DNA from: an uncultured Sulfitobacter sp.
GTDB lineage: Bacteria; Pseudomonadota; Alphaproteobacteria; Rhodobacterales; Rhodobacteraceae
Assembly (NCBI GenBank): GCA_947501805.1
Contig: CANMXJ010000002.1
Coordinates: 124,001-188,000, forward strand
Reading direction: 5' to 3'
Length of the DNA: 64,000 nucleotides
Positions 30,150 through 39,517 of the stretch are shown here, piece after piece. The notes below the pieces were generated by a model. The model saw only the letters and a program-made list of their open reading frames with translations, was not told the DNA's origin and did not search any database. A program made the position numbers and the translations under genes. How positions within the stretch are numbered: the first letter of the stretch is position 1; the number at the start of each line of letters is the position of its first letter.

Positions 30150-30938
30150 ATGATGTTACGTATTCTCTTGCCCGCAGCCCTTGGGGTGCTGACAGCCTGC
30201 CAATCGCAGGCACAAAACCGGTGTGTTGTGTTGCTACATGGACTTGCACGCACCGAAGCCTCTTTTGCCTTGATGGAAGCCGCGCTTGAAAACGAGGGCT
30301 TTCGCATTGTGCGCCCAAGTTATCCGTCGACCGAAGCGCCGATTGAAGTGTTGACCCGCCAGACCGTGCCGGATGCGGTTGCCGCGTGTGGTACAAAACG
30401 CGTGGATTTTGTGACCCATTCCATGGGCGGCATTCTTGTGCGTCAATGGATCGCTGAATCCGGAAATGCGCGCGTGGGACGGGTTGTGATGTTGGGCCCG
30501 CCCAATCAGGGCAGCGAAGTGATTGATGAATTGGGCGACATTCCTGCATTTGACTGGATCAATGGCCCTGCAGGACAACAGATGGGAACGGGCGCAGAGT
30601 CGCTTCCACGCAGTTTGCCGCCAGCTACTTTCGAACTTGGTATTGTTGCGGGATCACAGTCTCTGAACCCTTACTTTTCAACACTTCTGCCGGGGGAGGA
30701 TGATGGAAAAGTCTCGGTTGCGTCAACCAAGCTGGAAGGGATGAGGGACCATATTGTGCTGCCCGTGACACACACATTCATGATGAACAATCCGCGCGTC
30801 ATCGCGCAAACCATGTCGTTTCTGCGGACGGGACACTTCGACCGGAGCATGACGTGGTTTGATGGGGTACTTGATTCCATCGGCTGTCCGGACGGTGGCT
30901 GTATCCCCGGTGTGGAGGATGATGATGCCAAACCTTGA
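30150..30938 (+). CDS. Lipase-like alpha/beta hydrolase, predicted lipoprotein
   Basis: 262 residues. The signal ends in a lipobox-like LTAC (Cys17). The oxyanion strand VVLLHGLAR (26-34) and nucleophile THSMGG (Ser91) mark an alpha/beta hydrolase close to triacylglycerol lipases. THTFMMNNP probably carries the catalytic His. It is likely an envelope-attached esterase. The stop overlaps the phnM start by 14 bases. Confidence 0.87.
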   Translation: MMLRILLPAALGVLTACQSQAQNRCVVLLHGLARTEASFALMEAALENEGFRIVRPSYPSTEAPIEVLTRQTVPDAVAACGTKRVDFVTHSMGGILVRQWIAESGNARVGRVVMLGPPNQGSEVIDELGDIPAFDWINGPAGQQMGTGAESLPRSLPPATFELGIVAGSQSLNPYFSTLLPGEDDGKVSVASTKLEGMRDHIVLPVTHTFMMNNPRVIAQTMSFLRTGHFDRSMTWFDGVLDSIGCPDGGCIPGVEDDDAKP

Positions 30939-32067
30939 TTTTGTCGGTGCAAAGGTCTTGCGCAACGATGGTTTAACAGATGCGCCGTTGTCCTTTGAGG
31001 GCGGCAGGATCGTAGATGCCCCGGTGGGTCGCCCTATAGATCTCAGCGGTTTTCTGGTGCTTCCCGGCATCGTTGATCTACATGGAGACGGGTTTGAGCG
31101 GCATATGGCGCAGCGACGTGGCGCGATGAAACAGATGGACGAAGGGTTGGTGGCGTGCGAAGCGGAGCTTGCCGCAAATGGCATCACCACTGCTGTTCTG
31201 GCGCAATTTGTCAGTTGGGAAGGGGGGATGCGCGGGCCCGAGTTTGCCGCACGTGTATTTACCGCGATCCGTGACACGAACCCGACTGTGGTGACCGATC
31301 TGCATGCGCAATTGCGGTTCGAGACTCACTTATTGGAGTTATATGACGATCTGCCTGCCCAACTGGCAGCGTGGGGCGTAAATTATTTGGTGTTCAATGA
31401 CCACCTGCCGCATGACCGCTTGGATCAGGGCAAAATTCCGCGCCGCTTGAATGGACAGGCGCTTAAGGCGCGCCGTAGTCCGCAAAAGCACCATGACTAT
31501 ATGATAGAACTGCACAATCTGTCCGATCAGGTGCCTGCCGCTTTGGACGTGCTTTGTCCGCGATTGGCGCAGGCAGGCGTGCGCATGGGCAGCCATGATG
31601 ATGCAACTGCCGAGGGGCGGGCGATCTGGCGTGGCCGCGGTGTGCACGTGGCCGAATTTCCCGAAACGCTTGAGGCGGCCGAAGCAGCGCATCGGGCAGG
31701 GGATGCTGTGCTGATGGGGTCGCCCAATGTGGTGCGTGGCGGATCACACAATGGCAACCTGTCCGCGATTGATCTGGTAGCGATGGGATATTGTGACGCG
31801 CTTGCCTCGGATTACCATTATCCATCGCCGCGCCGTGCTGCGCTCATGCTGGCGGATGCGGGCGTCTGCACCTTGGCGCAAGCATGGGCTCTGGTCTCGT
31901 CAGGTCCGGCCGGAGTTCTTGGGTTCTCGGATCGGGGTGATCTGATTGTCGGCAAACGTGCAGATATTGTCGTTCTCGACGCCAAAACCCGCCGTGTTGC
32001 CGCGACTTTTGTAGAGGGGCGTGTTTCTTACATGGCAGGGGAAATCGCCGAGCGTTTTAGCGCGTGA
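30925..32067 (+). CDS. phnM: PhnM-type alpha-D-ribose 1-methylphosphonate 5-triphosphate diphosphatase
   Basis: 380 residues of the amidohydrolase superfamily. Of three consecutive ATGs, the third (30925) lies 6 bases after GGAGG and fits family N-termini. Metal-ligand motifs are [15 protein letters not shown] near 48-62, [15 protein letters not shown], and [10 protein letters not shown]; the end [15 protein letters not shown] is typical. In the C-P lyase pathway PhnM removes pyrophosphate from the ribosyl-phosphonate. No other phn genes are in the window, so the gene is isolated here. Confidence 0.93.
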   Translation: MPNLDFVGAKVLRNDGLTDAPLSFEGGRIVDAPVGRPIDLSGFLVLPGIVDLHGDGFERHMAQRRGAMKQMDEGLVACEAELAANGITTAVLAQFVSWEGGMRGPEFAARVFTAIRDTNPTVVTDLHAQLRFETHLLELYDDLPAQLAAWGVNYLVFNDHLPHDRLDQGKIPRRLNGQALKARRSPQKHHDYMIELHNLSDQVPAALDVLCPRLAQAGVRMGSHDDATAEGRAIWRGRGVHVAEFPETLEAAEAAHRAGDAVLMGSPNVVRGGSHNGNLSAIDLVAMGYCDALASDYHYPSPRRAALMLADAGVCTLAQAWALVSSGPAGVLGFSDRGDLIVGKRADIVVLDAKTRRVAATFVEGRVSYMAGEIAERFSA

Positions 32068-33124
32068 TGCGATTGACATGGCCCATCTTGCGGCCCGCTT
32101 TAACCTCGGCTTTGCCGTATAGATGCAGGGCGGTATCACGCTCTTTTGCCAGTTCCGGTACACGATCGATATCATCGCCGATCAGGTTCTCCATCACTAC
32201 ATCCGCATAACGTGTTCCATCACCCAACGGCCAGCCTGTGATGGCGCGAATATGCTGTTCGAACTGATCGACAGTGCAGCCGTTCTGTGTCCAGTGACCG
32301 GAGTTATGAACGCGCGGTGCGATTTCGTTCACAATCAACCCTTGCGGAGTGACAAACAGCTCAACACCCAGAATACCGACATAGTTAAGCGCATTCAGTA
32401 TCTTGGCAGCAATCAGAACAGCGTCCATGCGCTGTGAAGATGTCAGCTTTGCAGGCACGGTGGTTGTATGAAGGATGCCGTCGCGATGCACGTTTTCACC
32501 TGGATCAAAGCAGGCGACTTCGCCCGTCGGGCTGCGCGCCGCGATGACGGAAACCTCGTGTGAGAAATCGACAAAACCTTCCAGCACTGCAGGCGCGCCG
32601 TTCATGTCAGCATAGGCGCTGGTGGCGTCCTCAGCAGTGTGCAGACGCGCCTGTCCCTTACCATCATAGCCAAAACGGCGGGTTTTCAGAATGGAAGGCG
32701 TCCCGATACTTGCGACGGCATCCTGCATCGCTTGCAAATCTGGAACATCGGCAAAAGGCGCGACGTTCAATCCAAGGTCTTGCAGGAATTCTTTTTCTGT
32801 TATGCGGTCTTGAGAAATACGAAGGGCTTCGCGGCCCGGCCGGATGATGACTTCGGATTCGATCAAATCAAGGGCTTCAGTTGGAACATTCTCGAATTCA
32901 AACGTCACCACATCGCAGGACTTGGCAAAGGCGCGTAACGCATCGCCGTCCTCGTAAGCCGCGGTTGTCACAAGGTGCGCTACATGCCCTGCAGGCGGAT
33001 TTGCACCGGGTTCAAAAATGTGCGTTTTGAATCCCAGACGTGCGGCTGCGACGGACAACATCCGCCCCAATTGCCCGCCACCAAGAATGCCGATGGTGCT
33101 GCCAGGTGCGAGGGGTTCATTCAT
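32057..33124 (-). CDS. purK: N5-carboxyaminoimidazole ribonucleotide synthase
   Basis: 355 residues, ATP-grasp fold: [20 protein letters not shown] at the start, [15 protein letters not shown]-loop, and [18 protein letters not shown] at the active site. It carboxylates AIR with ATP and bicarbonate in purine synthesis. It overlaps purE by 8 bases and phnM tail to tail by 11. Confidence 0.98.
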   Translation of the reverse strand: MNEPLAPGSTIGILGGGQLGRMLSVAAARLGFKTHIFEPGANPPAGHVAHLVTTAAYEDGDALRAFAKSCDVVTFEFENVPTEALDLIESEVIIRPGREALRISQDRITEKEFLQDLGLNVAPFADVPDLQAMQDAVASIGTPSILKTRRFGYDGKGQARLHTAEDATSAYADMNGAPAVLEGFVDFSHEVSVIAARSPTGEVACFDPGENVHRDGILHTTTVPAKLTSSQRMDAVLIAAKILNALNYVGILGVELFVTPQGLIVNEIAPRVHNSGHWTQNGCTVDQFEQHIRAITGWPLGDGTRYADVVMENLIGDDIDRVPELAKERDTALHLYGKAEVKAGRKMGHVNRITR

Positions 33125-33605
33125 CTATTGGTTCCTCCGGGATCGAAGCGGACAAAGCCTCGCGCCAGGCGTCTAGTTTGCTGGCAAGCGGGGCATCGCG
33201 CAGCGCCAAAATACCTGCGGCCATCAATGCGGCGTTGGCCGCTCCGGGCGCGCCGATTGCCATGGTTGCCACGGGAAATCCCTTTGGCATCTGTAAAATC
33301 GAATACAATGAATCTACACCTGACAGGGCTTTGGTTTGCACAGGTACGCCGATCACTGGCACGCGGGTTTTGGATGCCATCATGCCGGGCAGATGTGCCG
33401 CCCCACCAGCGCCTGCAATAATCACCTGTAAGCCGCGATCGACTGCCGTTTTGCCATATTCCCAAAGGCGATCAGGTGTGCGGTGTGCCGAGACGATTTT
33501 GGTCTCGTATGAAATGCCCAGCTCATCCAGCAGCGTAGCTGCCTCGCGCATCGTGGCCCAGTCGGATTGGGAACCCATGATGATACCAACGTCGGGTGTG
33601 GTCAT
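33117..33605 (-). CDS. purE: N5-carboxyaminoimidazole ribonucleotide mutase
   Basis: 162 residues, class I Pur[10 protein letters not shown] near the N-terminus, [12 protein letters not shown] with the catalytic His, and [12 protein letters not shown]. It converts N5-CAIR to CAIR for PurC. First gene of the purEK pair; the purK start overlaps it. Confidence 0.98.
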   Translation of the reverse strand: MTTPDVGIIMGSQSDWATMREAATLLDELGISYETKIVSAHRTPDRLWEYGKTAVDRGLQVIIAGAGGAAHLPGMMASKTRVPVIGVPVQTKALSGVDSLYSILQMPKGFPVATMAIGAPGAANAALMAAGILALRDAPLASKLDAWREALSASIPEEPIDE

Positions 33606-33678
33606 AGAAATCTGGCCTTTGGCAGAGAATGAGGAACGCGCACTATAACCCTATGGGCTTTGCGGGCAATGTCGGATT

Positions 33679-33903
33679 TCAGGCGATGATATCCGGCGTG
33701 AGCCGGTCTTCGATCTGCGCGATCAGATCCTTGAGGCGCAATTTGCGTTTTTTCAGCCGTTGCATGGTTAGCTGGTCTGCCGTGGCGCGTTCGCCCAGTG
33801 CGGCAATCGCCTCGTCCAGATCACGGTGTTCGCGTCGGAAAACCTCCAGTTCCACACGCAACACATCGTCGTTTTTCATCGATAGATCGGTCGGGGCATT
33901 CAT
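33679..33903 (-). CDS. YdcH/DUF465 family protein
   Basis: 74 residues from ATG 33903 (or 67 from ATG 33882). It is one helical hairpin: VFRREHRDLDEAIAAL and TMQRLKKRKLRLKDLIAQIE, the KK.KLRLKD..A signature of DUF465. The function is unknown. It lies upstream of purEK and is divergent from hsp20. Confidence 0.88.
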   Translation of the reverse strand: MNAPTDLSMKNDDVLRVELEVFRREHRDLDEAIAALGERATADQLTMQRLKKRKLRLKDLIAQIEDRLTPDIIA

Positions 33904-34063
33904 AAACGTCTGATTCCAATGGCCTGATAGAGTTTCAATATAGGCGTTCACCCTGTTCTCGCATAGCCCTTGTGCTGTGTGAATACTGCCCCCATATTCA
34001 ATGCACGGGCTGCCATAACGGGGCCCGACCTGACTGTCGCTTATTTTAAAAAGGACGTGTCGC

Positions 34064-34477
34064 ATGACGAAGATGACGCTTGCCTCTTATCCCCACATGC
34101 TGGGATTTGAACAACTTGAGCGGGTGCTGGAGCGCACCGCCAAGACCGGGAACGAAGGCTATCCACCGTTCAATATCGAACAGACCTCCGATTTTAGCTA
34201 TCGGATCACGCTGGCCGTTGCTGGTTTTGCCGAGGAAGACTTGGCAATTACAGTTGAAGATCGCCAATTGGTGATCCGGGGCCGCCAGACCGAAGACATC
34301 GAGACCCGAGTGTTCTTGCACCGCGGGATCGCTGCCCGGCAATTCCAGCGCAGCTTTGTGCTTGCGGATGGTGTGGACGTCGGCGAGGCGCAGATGGAAA
34401 ACGGGTTGCTCCACGTGGACTTGACCCGCGCCAAACCGGAGACAGTTGTACAGACAATAAAGATTAAGAAAGGGTAG
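34064..34477 (+). CDS. Small heat shock protein, Hsp20 family
   Basis: 137 residues. The alpha-crystallin domain covers about 35-130, with PPFNIEQTSDFSYRITLAVAGF, the LVIRGRQ strand, the F.R.F.L.DGV region and a degenerate ENGLLHVDL signature. It holds unfolded proteins in the cytoplasm. AAAAAGGACG lies upstream. It is followed after 4 bases by a DUF1150 gene, a standard pair in alphaproteobacteria. Confidence 0.96.
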   Translation: MTKMTLASYPHMLGFEQLERVLERTAKTGNEGYPPFNIEQTSDFSYRITLAVAGFAEEDLAITVEDRQLVIRGRQTEDIETRVFLHRGIAARQFQRSFVLADGVDVGEAQMENGLLHVDLTRAKPETVVQTIKIKKG

Positions 34478-34481
34478 CGAA

Positions 34482-34700
34482 ATGCAGAATACAAACACCC
34501 AGACAAGAGACCGGACCGTCTATGTGAAATCAATCGCGGTGACGGACTTGCCCCGCGAAGTACGCGCGCAAGCCGAAGGGCTTGAATTGCTCTATGCGGT
34601 ACACGGTGCGGATGGTCAGCAATTGGCGCTGGTGGGCGACCGCAAACTGGCGTTCTCACTGGCACGCGAACACGACTATGCGCCGGTGATGGTGCATTGA
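34482..34700 (+). CDS. DUF1150 family protein
   Basis: 72 residues. The pattern IAVTDLPREVRAQAEGLELLYAVHGADGQQLALVGDRKLAFSLAREHD matches DUF1150, found mainly next to hsp20 genes in alphaproteobacteria. No function is known; co-expression with Hsp20 suggests a stress role. Confidence 0.92.
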   Translation: MQNTNTQTRDRTVYVKSIAVTDLPREVRAQAEGLELLYAVHGADGQQLALVGDRKLAFSLAREHDYAPVMVH

Positions 34701-34716
34701 TCCGGCATCTGCCGAC

Positions 34717-35868
34717 TTGAATACACGACTTAAAACAACAGGCTGGGCCACAGTGGTTGCTGTAGCCTGCAGTGTATTCAATACCGCCCAAGCAGATCCA
34801 GCGAGAGATCTTTCGCGCTGCGTTCAACATCAGATAACCGACCTTGGATACAATCCGGGCCCAATTGACGGTGTGATTGGCCCGCAAACCCGGAAGGCCG
34901 CTGCGCAGCTACGTCAGACGCATCCTTTGCGTGGCCTGATTTCAAATTTACCACCGGTTGACCGGTATTCTGCTGTAAGCTGGTGTCGCGAACTCTCAAG
35001 GCTGTCTGCGACGGCTGGGCGTTATCGCCCAGCCCTAGATGTGCCGAAAATTGCCGTAGATGACACATTGGGCATAGGTCCGCGTGGTCTGGTGAAAATG
35101 TCAGCCCAAAGTGCGATGGGATTTTTTCGTAGTAAGCACAGCATACGTTTGACAAGCCGTGTAGAATTCGCGGCTTCAAATTCATTGGAGGGAATATCGA
35201 CCCAAGCTAAAACGCTCGACAGCACCACACCGCCGCGCTTGAGCCATTTGCGTGATTGGGCAAAAACGGGCTGTGGTCGGAAAACCGGCGTTACCGGAGT
35301 CGCTTTCAATACCGCCATTTTCTTTTGTTGGCCACTTGGTGGATCGCATAATAAAGTTTGGGCAAATTTGATCCGGAAAGAGTTCGAACATGTCATGGTG
35401 CATGAGATGATGCACCTTGTGCAGCGAGAATTGGCTCATGAAGTAGTTCCCCAGCGCCAGCGTAAAAAAAGCCAAAGCAATATGGGGCCAAACTGGCTTG
35501 TCGAAGGTGCGGCGGTGTTGATTGCTGATCAATACAGTAGGAAAACGAAAACGCAGACAAGAAGTTACTTTTTGGGCCTCCATCGTCGCGCGTCTGCAAA
35601 CGATGTTACTCTATTCGAATTACGTAATCATAACGCGGTGCCTGAAAATAGGGCCTATTACGCTGCAACCCTCGCGACCCATGTGCTTGCCCAGCGATAC
35701 GGCACCGCATCACTTTTCGATTTTTGGCGCAATGTGGGCATCATAGGCTCGGCTGAAAGAGCTTTTGCCGAAACATTTGGTCTTCCGCTTGCGACTTATG
35801 AGCAGGTTTTCGAAGAACATCGCCGTAGTTTTGTTTCGCTAATAGCGTACGCGCAAGGTGAGGATTGA
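34717..35868 (+). CDS. Exported peptidoglycan-binding-like zinc metallopeptidase (predicted)
   Basis: 383 residues. No ATG or GTG exists at the 5' end; TTG 34717 gives a signal peptide (TTGWATVVAVACSVFNTAQA), so TTG is the likely start despite lacking a ribosome-binding site. Residues 35-70 (LGYNPGPIDGVIGPQTRKA) are a peptidoglycan-binding-1 repeat. HEMMH (229-233) and WLVEGAA (Glu263) give the zinc ligand set of gluzincin peptidases. It is poorer in GC than its neighbours, which hints at transfer. The peptidase activity is inferred. Confidence 0.75.
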   Translation: MNTRLKTTGWATVVAVACSVFNTAQADPARDLSRCVQHQITDLGYNPGPIDGVIGPQTRKAAAQLRQTHPLRGLISNLPPVDRYSAVSWCRELSRLSATAGRYRPALDVPKIAVDDTLGIGPRGLVKMSAQSAMGFFRSKHSIRLTSRVEFAASNSLEGISTQAKTLDSTTPPRLSHLRDWAKTGCGRKTGVTGVAFNTAIFFCWPLGGSHNKVWANLIRKEFEHVMVHEMMHLVQRELAHEVVPQRQRKKSQSNMGPNWLVEGAAVLIADQYSRKTKTQTRSYFLGLHRRASANDVTLFELRNHNAVPENRAYYAATLATHVLAQRYGTASLFDFWRNVGIIGSAERAFAETFGLPLATYEQVFEEHRRSFVSLIAYAQGED

Positions 35869-35880
35869 CTGAAGGAATGT

Positions 35881-35907
35881 GCCGTCCCGACAATGCGCCG
35901 GGACGGC
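35881..35907 (-). terminator. Terminator hairpin between convergent genes
   Basis: A perfect 9-bp stem GCCGTCCCG / CGGGACGGC with a 9-base loop lies 12 bases after the sat-cysC stop and 13 after the peptidase stop. Runs of T are weak on both strands, so it may act bidirectionally and only partly. Confidence 0.65.
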
Positions 35908-35918
35908 CATTAACTTTC

Positions 35919-37634
35919 TCAGCCCGCAATCAGCCCCATGCTTTCCAGCTTGAGCAAGACCTGATGCGCGCAGTTGTCGACGTCGACATTCTCGGTCTCG
36001 ACCCGCAGTTCCGGGTTTTCAGGCACATCATAAGGGTCTGAAATACCGGTGAATTCCTTGATTTTACCTTCGCGTGCGAGCTTGTAAAGACCCTTGCGGT
36101 CCCGGCGTTCGCACTCTTCGATGCTGGTGGCGACATGCACTTCAACAAAGGCACCAAAGTCTTCGACATCTTCGCGCACGGCGCGGCGCGTCGTGGCATA
36201 AGGCGCAATCGGTGCACAGATTGCGATACCGCCGTTCTTGGTGATTTCGGAGGCGACATAACCGATGCGTCGAATGTTCAGATCGCGGTGCTCTTTGGAG
36301 AAACCCAGCTCTGAGCTGAGGTTTTTGCGCACGATATCACCATCCAGCAGCGTTACGGGGCGTCCGCCCATCTCCATCAGCTTTACCATCAAGGCATTGG
36401 CAATGGTCGATTTGCCCGAGCCGGAAAACCCGGTGAAAAATACGGTAAAGCCCTGTTTGTTGCGCGGCGGGCGGGTGCGGCGCAGTTCGGCAACCACTTG
36501 CGGGAACGAAAACCACTCGGGAATCTCGAGACCTTCTTGCAAGCGGCGGCGCAGTTCGGTGCCCGAGATGTTAAGGATCGTGACGTTATCCTTATCGGCA
36601 ATCTCGTCCGCAGGCTCGTATTGGGCGCGCTCTTGCACATAAACCATGTGCTTGAAGTCGACCATTTCGATGCCCATTTCTTCCTGATGTTCGCGGAATA
36701 AGTCTTGTGCGTCATAGGGGCCATAGAAATCTTCACCGGCCGAGTTCTTGCCGGGGCCGGCATGATCGCGGCCAACGATAAAGTGTGTGCAGCCGTGGTT
36801 TTTGCGGATCAGCCCGTGCCAGACCGCCTCGCGCGGACCTGCCATGCGCATGGCAAGGTTCAGTAAGGACATTGAGGTGGTCGCTGCGGGATACTGGTCC
36901 AGCACCGCTTCGTAACAGCGTACGCGTGTGAAATGATCAACGTCACCCGGTTTGGTCATGCCAACAACCGGATGGATCAACAGGTTTGCCTGTGCCTCCC
37001 GCGCGGCGCGGAATGTCAATTCCTGATGCGCGCGGTGCAGCGGGTTGCGGGTCTGAAACGCGACAACCTTGCGCCAGCCGACTTTGCGGAAATAGGCCCG
37101 CAGTTCGTTTGGCGTGTCGCGACGGGCGCGAAAATCGTAATGTACGGGCTGCTGGATGCCGACAATTGGCCCACCCAAATAAATCTTGCCCGCCTGATTG
37201 TGCAGATAATTTACAGCCGGATGCGCATCATCGTCCGCACCAAAGACCTGAACGGCCTCATGTGCCTTGTTCGGCTCGTAGCGATCCGTCACGGTCATCG
37301 TAGCGAGGATCACACCTTCTTGGTCGCGCAGGGCAATGTCCTGACCGATTTCCAGTGATGCGGCAAAGTCTTCGGTGACATCCAGTGTAATCGGCATCGG
37401 CCAAAGTGTACCGTCGGCCAAGCGCATGTTGTCGACCACACCTTTGTAGTCTTCTTCGGACAAGAAACCTTTGAGCGGGTTGAAGCCGCCATTCATAAGG
37501 AGTTCCAGATCACAAAGCTGACGCGGTGTCAGATCGTGGCTGATCAAGTCCCCAGCTTCCAACTTCATCTTTTGTGCTGAATCAAAGGAGACATACAACT
37601 CCGGGATCGGAGCAAGGTTATTCAGTGTGGTCAT
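35919..37634 (-). CDS. sat-cysC: Bifunctional sulfate adenylyltransferase/APS kinase
   Basis: 571 residues. The ATP sulfurylase part holds QTRNPLHRAH (194-203) and GRDHAGPG (288-295). A linker leads to the APS kinase domain with Walker A GFSGSGKST (402-410) and the DGDIVR and GEC-like SIEECERRDRKGLY segments. It activates sulfate to PAPS for assimilation or sulfation. The kinase residues are intact, so it is not a degenerate fusion. It is a single minus-strand gene. Confidence 0.97.
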   Translation of the reverse strand: MTTLNNLAPIPELYVSFDSAQKMKLEAGDLISHDLTPRQLCDLELLMNGGFNPLKGFLSEEDYKGVVDNMRLADGTLWPMPITLDVTEDFAASLEIGQDIALRDQEGVILATMTVTDRYEPNKAHEAVQVFGADDDAHPAVNYLHNQAGKIYLGGPIVGIQQPVHYDFRARRDTPNELRAYFRKVGWRKVVAFQTRNPLHRAHQELTFRAAREAQANLLIHPVVGMTKPGDVDHFTRVRCYEAVLDQYPAATTSMSLLNLAMRMAGPREAVWHGLIRKNHGCTHFIVGRDHAGPGKNSAGEDFYGPYDAQDLFREHQEEMGIEMVDFKHMVYVQERAQYEPADEIADKDNVTILNISGTELRRRLQEGLEIPEWFSFPQVVAELRRTRPPRNKQGFTVFFTGFSGSGKSTIANALMVKLMEMGGRPVTLLDGDIVRKNLSSELGFSKEHRDLNIRRIGYVASEITKNGGIAICAPIAPYATTRRAVREDVEDFGAFVEVHVATSIEECERRDRKGLYKLAREGKIKEFTGISDPYDVPENPELRVETENVDVDNCAHQVLLKLESMGLIAG

Positions 37635-37786
37635 GCTAAATCTCGTCTTATTGCCTTAGGCCAATTGCTCGCCCTATGCCGTGTAACCATGGCAAGAGTC
37701 TAGTTGTGCCAGCAGGGAATTTGCGAAAAACTGCCGCTTAGATGCAGGAATGCCTGCTTTTTGCCAATCAACCCTGTTTTCGGTCG

Positions 37787-39460
37787 CTAGCGGGCGTCCA
37801 GTTGTTTCGCCAGATCACTGGCGTCTTTGATTGGCCATGCCAGAAGTGGTGCACTCAGTCCCCGTAATTCAAGAGCAGCCATCTTGCTTGCAGGAACCTC
37901 AAAGCCCGCGGCGTGCAGCAGGGGGGCGGATACAAATGCCTGAACCTTGTGATCCTTTGTCACCCCTTCGATCCGCGAGGCCGTGTTGACGGTGTCGCCG
38001 ATTAACGTACGTGGCGCTTGCCCTGCCGCGCCGATCTCTCCAAGGACCACACCCCCTAGATGTGCGCCGATGCCAATGGCAACCGGGTTTTGTCCCTCGG
38101 ATTCGAGCGTTTGATTAAATGTTTTCAACGCTTGGGCGATCCCTTGAATGGCACGCAGGGCTGCCTTGGCGGAGCTCTCGGCATCGGCGGTCTCGAACAA
38201 CGCAAGAAAACCGTCGCCCAGATATTTGTCCACGCTGCCCCCTTCCGCATTGATTGGGGGGACAATCGCGTCAAAAAAGCGGTTCAGAAGGAAAACCACG
38301 TCATAGGGCAACTGTCCCGTGGTGCGTGCAGTGAAACCGCGCATATCAAGAAACAGAACGGCCAGTTCTTTTTCCTCCCCATGGCTGGCATGATCGCGGT
38401 GTTTGCGCCTGCCATCTGGCTGGAACACGCGAAAAACCGTAGTGGGATCGAGCGGTTTAATCTGACAGGCCAACCGCGTGTTCGTTTCTGCCCCCACAGC
38501 GGCAAGGCTCTGTGCTTCGGCGTTATCCGGTGGTGGTAGCAGATCAGCACCTTCCACGACCACAACGCGGCAAGTCGTACAGCGCCCGCGCCCGCCACAC
38601 AAAGAGGCATGCGGTATGCCACGCAGTCGCGACATTTCGAGCAGGGTTAGCCCCCGCGGCGCGGTGATGACAGGGCCACTGGCATAGCTGATCGTGACAG
38701 AACGTTGCCGTGTACGCACATATTTCACCATGTATGCCACCACAACCACAGCCATGATGGCACCAAACACCCAGCGCAATTGAGTGGTCAAATCGATCAA
38801 TGTGCCAAAGGTCTCTTGATCGGGGAAGTTGAAGGCTTCAATCAGCGTATCGCGCTTGTCCGGATCAGAAAACGCAGCACGCACACGCCGCCCCTCGACG
38901 AGAAAACCAGTCAATGCGAAGGCTGGAACAAGTGTCGCGGCACCAATCAGCGTCGGCAGCCACCTGTGCCACCATGTTTTCCCGCGCAGCCAGAAATGCA
39001 GACCGGTGCACCCATGTACCCAGACCACAAGCAGAAGCAGGCTTTGTTTCCAGCCGTCCGCCGTGTTGTAGAGCAGCAGCATGATATACCCCATCTCGTC
39101 ATTGACGCCGTGGATTTCATGAGCGGTTCGGGTGTGGATCAGATGGGCAACCAGCAGGATCGGGATCACGAGACCAAGAATGATCTGTGCGCCTTCCCAG
39201 AATGGCATGCGCAGAGTGCCGCGTTTGGCCAGTTTCACCAGCGCGAGGGTGAGATGGATCAGGAATGCGCCATAAAGGATCAGTGAGCCAATCACACTGC
39301 GCGTTACGACCTGGCGCCAGTCTTGGGCGCGGTCCATCAAATCGGGTGAAATCAGCCCAAGACCGATGTTCAGAAAATGCAGCAGAGCGTAAATAAACAG
39401 CACCAGTCCGCTTGCGATGCGCAAGCGTGTGGGCCAGTTCCCGCGCCAAAGATCATTCAT
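37787..39460 (-). CDS. Membrane redox-type class III adenylate cyclase with ferredoxin domain
   Basis: 557 residues. Residues 15-250 form about six membrane helices with several His (28, 69, 106, 109, 149, 155), as in dihaem-b SdhC-like anchors. Residues 255-345 are a plant-type [2Fe-2S] ferredoxin with Cys288, 294, 297 and 332. The class III cyclase domain has metal Asp372 (LFLDMRGF) and Asp416 in DKYLGDGF, Lys412 for adenine, a Thr at the partner position (TLIGDTVN) and NTASRIE. A redox-regulated S. meliloti cyclase with a dihaem-b anchor (CyaC) has been described. Control by quinone or Fe-S state is inferred here. Confidence 0.9.
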   Translation of the reverse strand: MNDLWRGNWPTRLRIASGLVLFIYALLHFLNIGLGLISPDLMDRAQDWRQVVTRSVIGSLILYGAFLIHLTLALVKLAKRGTLRMPFWEGAQIILGLVIPILLVAHLIHTRTAHEIHGVNDEMGYIMLLLYNTADGWKQSLLLLVVWVHGCTGLHFWLRGKTWWHRWLPTLIGAATLVPAFALTGFLVEGRRVRAAFSDPDKRDTLIEAFNFPDQETFGTLIDLTTQLRWVFGAIMAVVVVAYMVKYVRTRQRSVTISYASGPVITAPRGLTLLEMSRLRGIPHASLCGGRGRCTTCRVVVVEGADLLPPPDNAEAQSLAAVGAETNTRLACQIKPLDPTTVFRVFQPDGRRKHRDHASHGEEKELAVLFLDMRGFTARTTGQLPYDVVFLLNRFFDAIVPPINAEGGSVDKYLGDGFLALFETADAESSAKAALRAIQGIAQALKTFNQTLESEGQNPVAIGIGAHLGGVVLGEIGAAGQAPRTLIGDTVNTASRIEGVTKDHKVQAFVSAPLLHAAGFEVPASKMAALELRGLSAPLLAWPIKDASDLAKQLDAR

Positions 39461-39517
39461 GTGCCGCCCCTTTGCCTCGCACCATCGGGCAGCAGGGGCA
39501 CTCAGGTCAAGCTGGGC

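Noticed and set aside
37742..37763. GCAGG-AATG-CCTGC-TTTTT hairpin
   Set aside because: Only a 5-bp stem, and the T run is on the plus strand where no gene ends; both flanking genes are on the minus strand.
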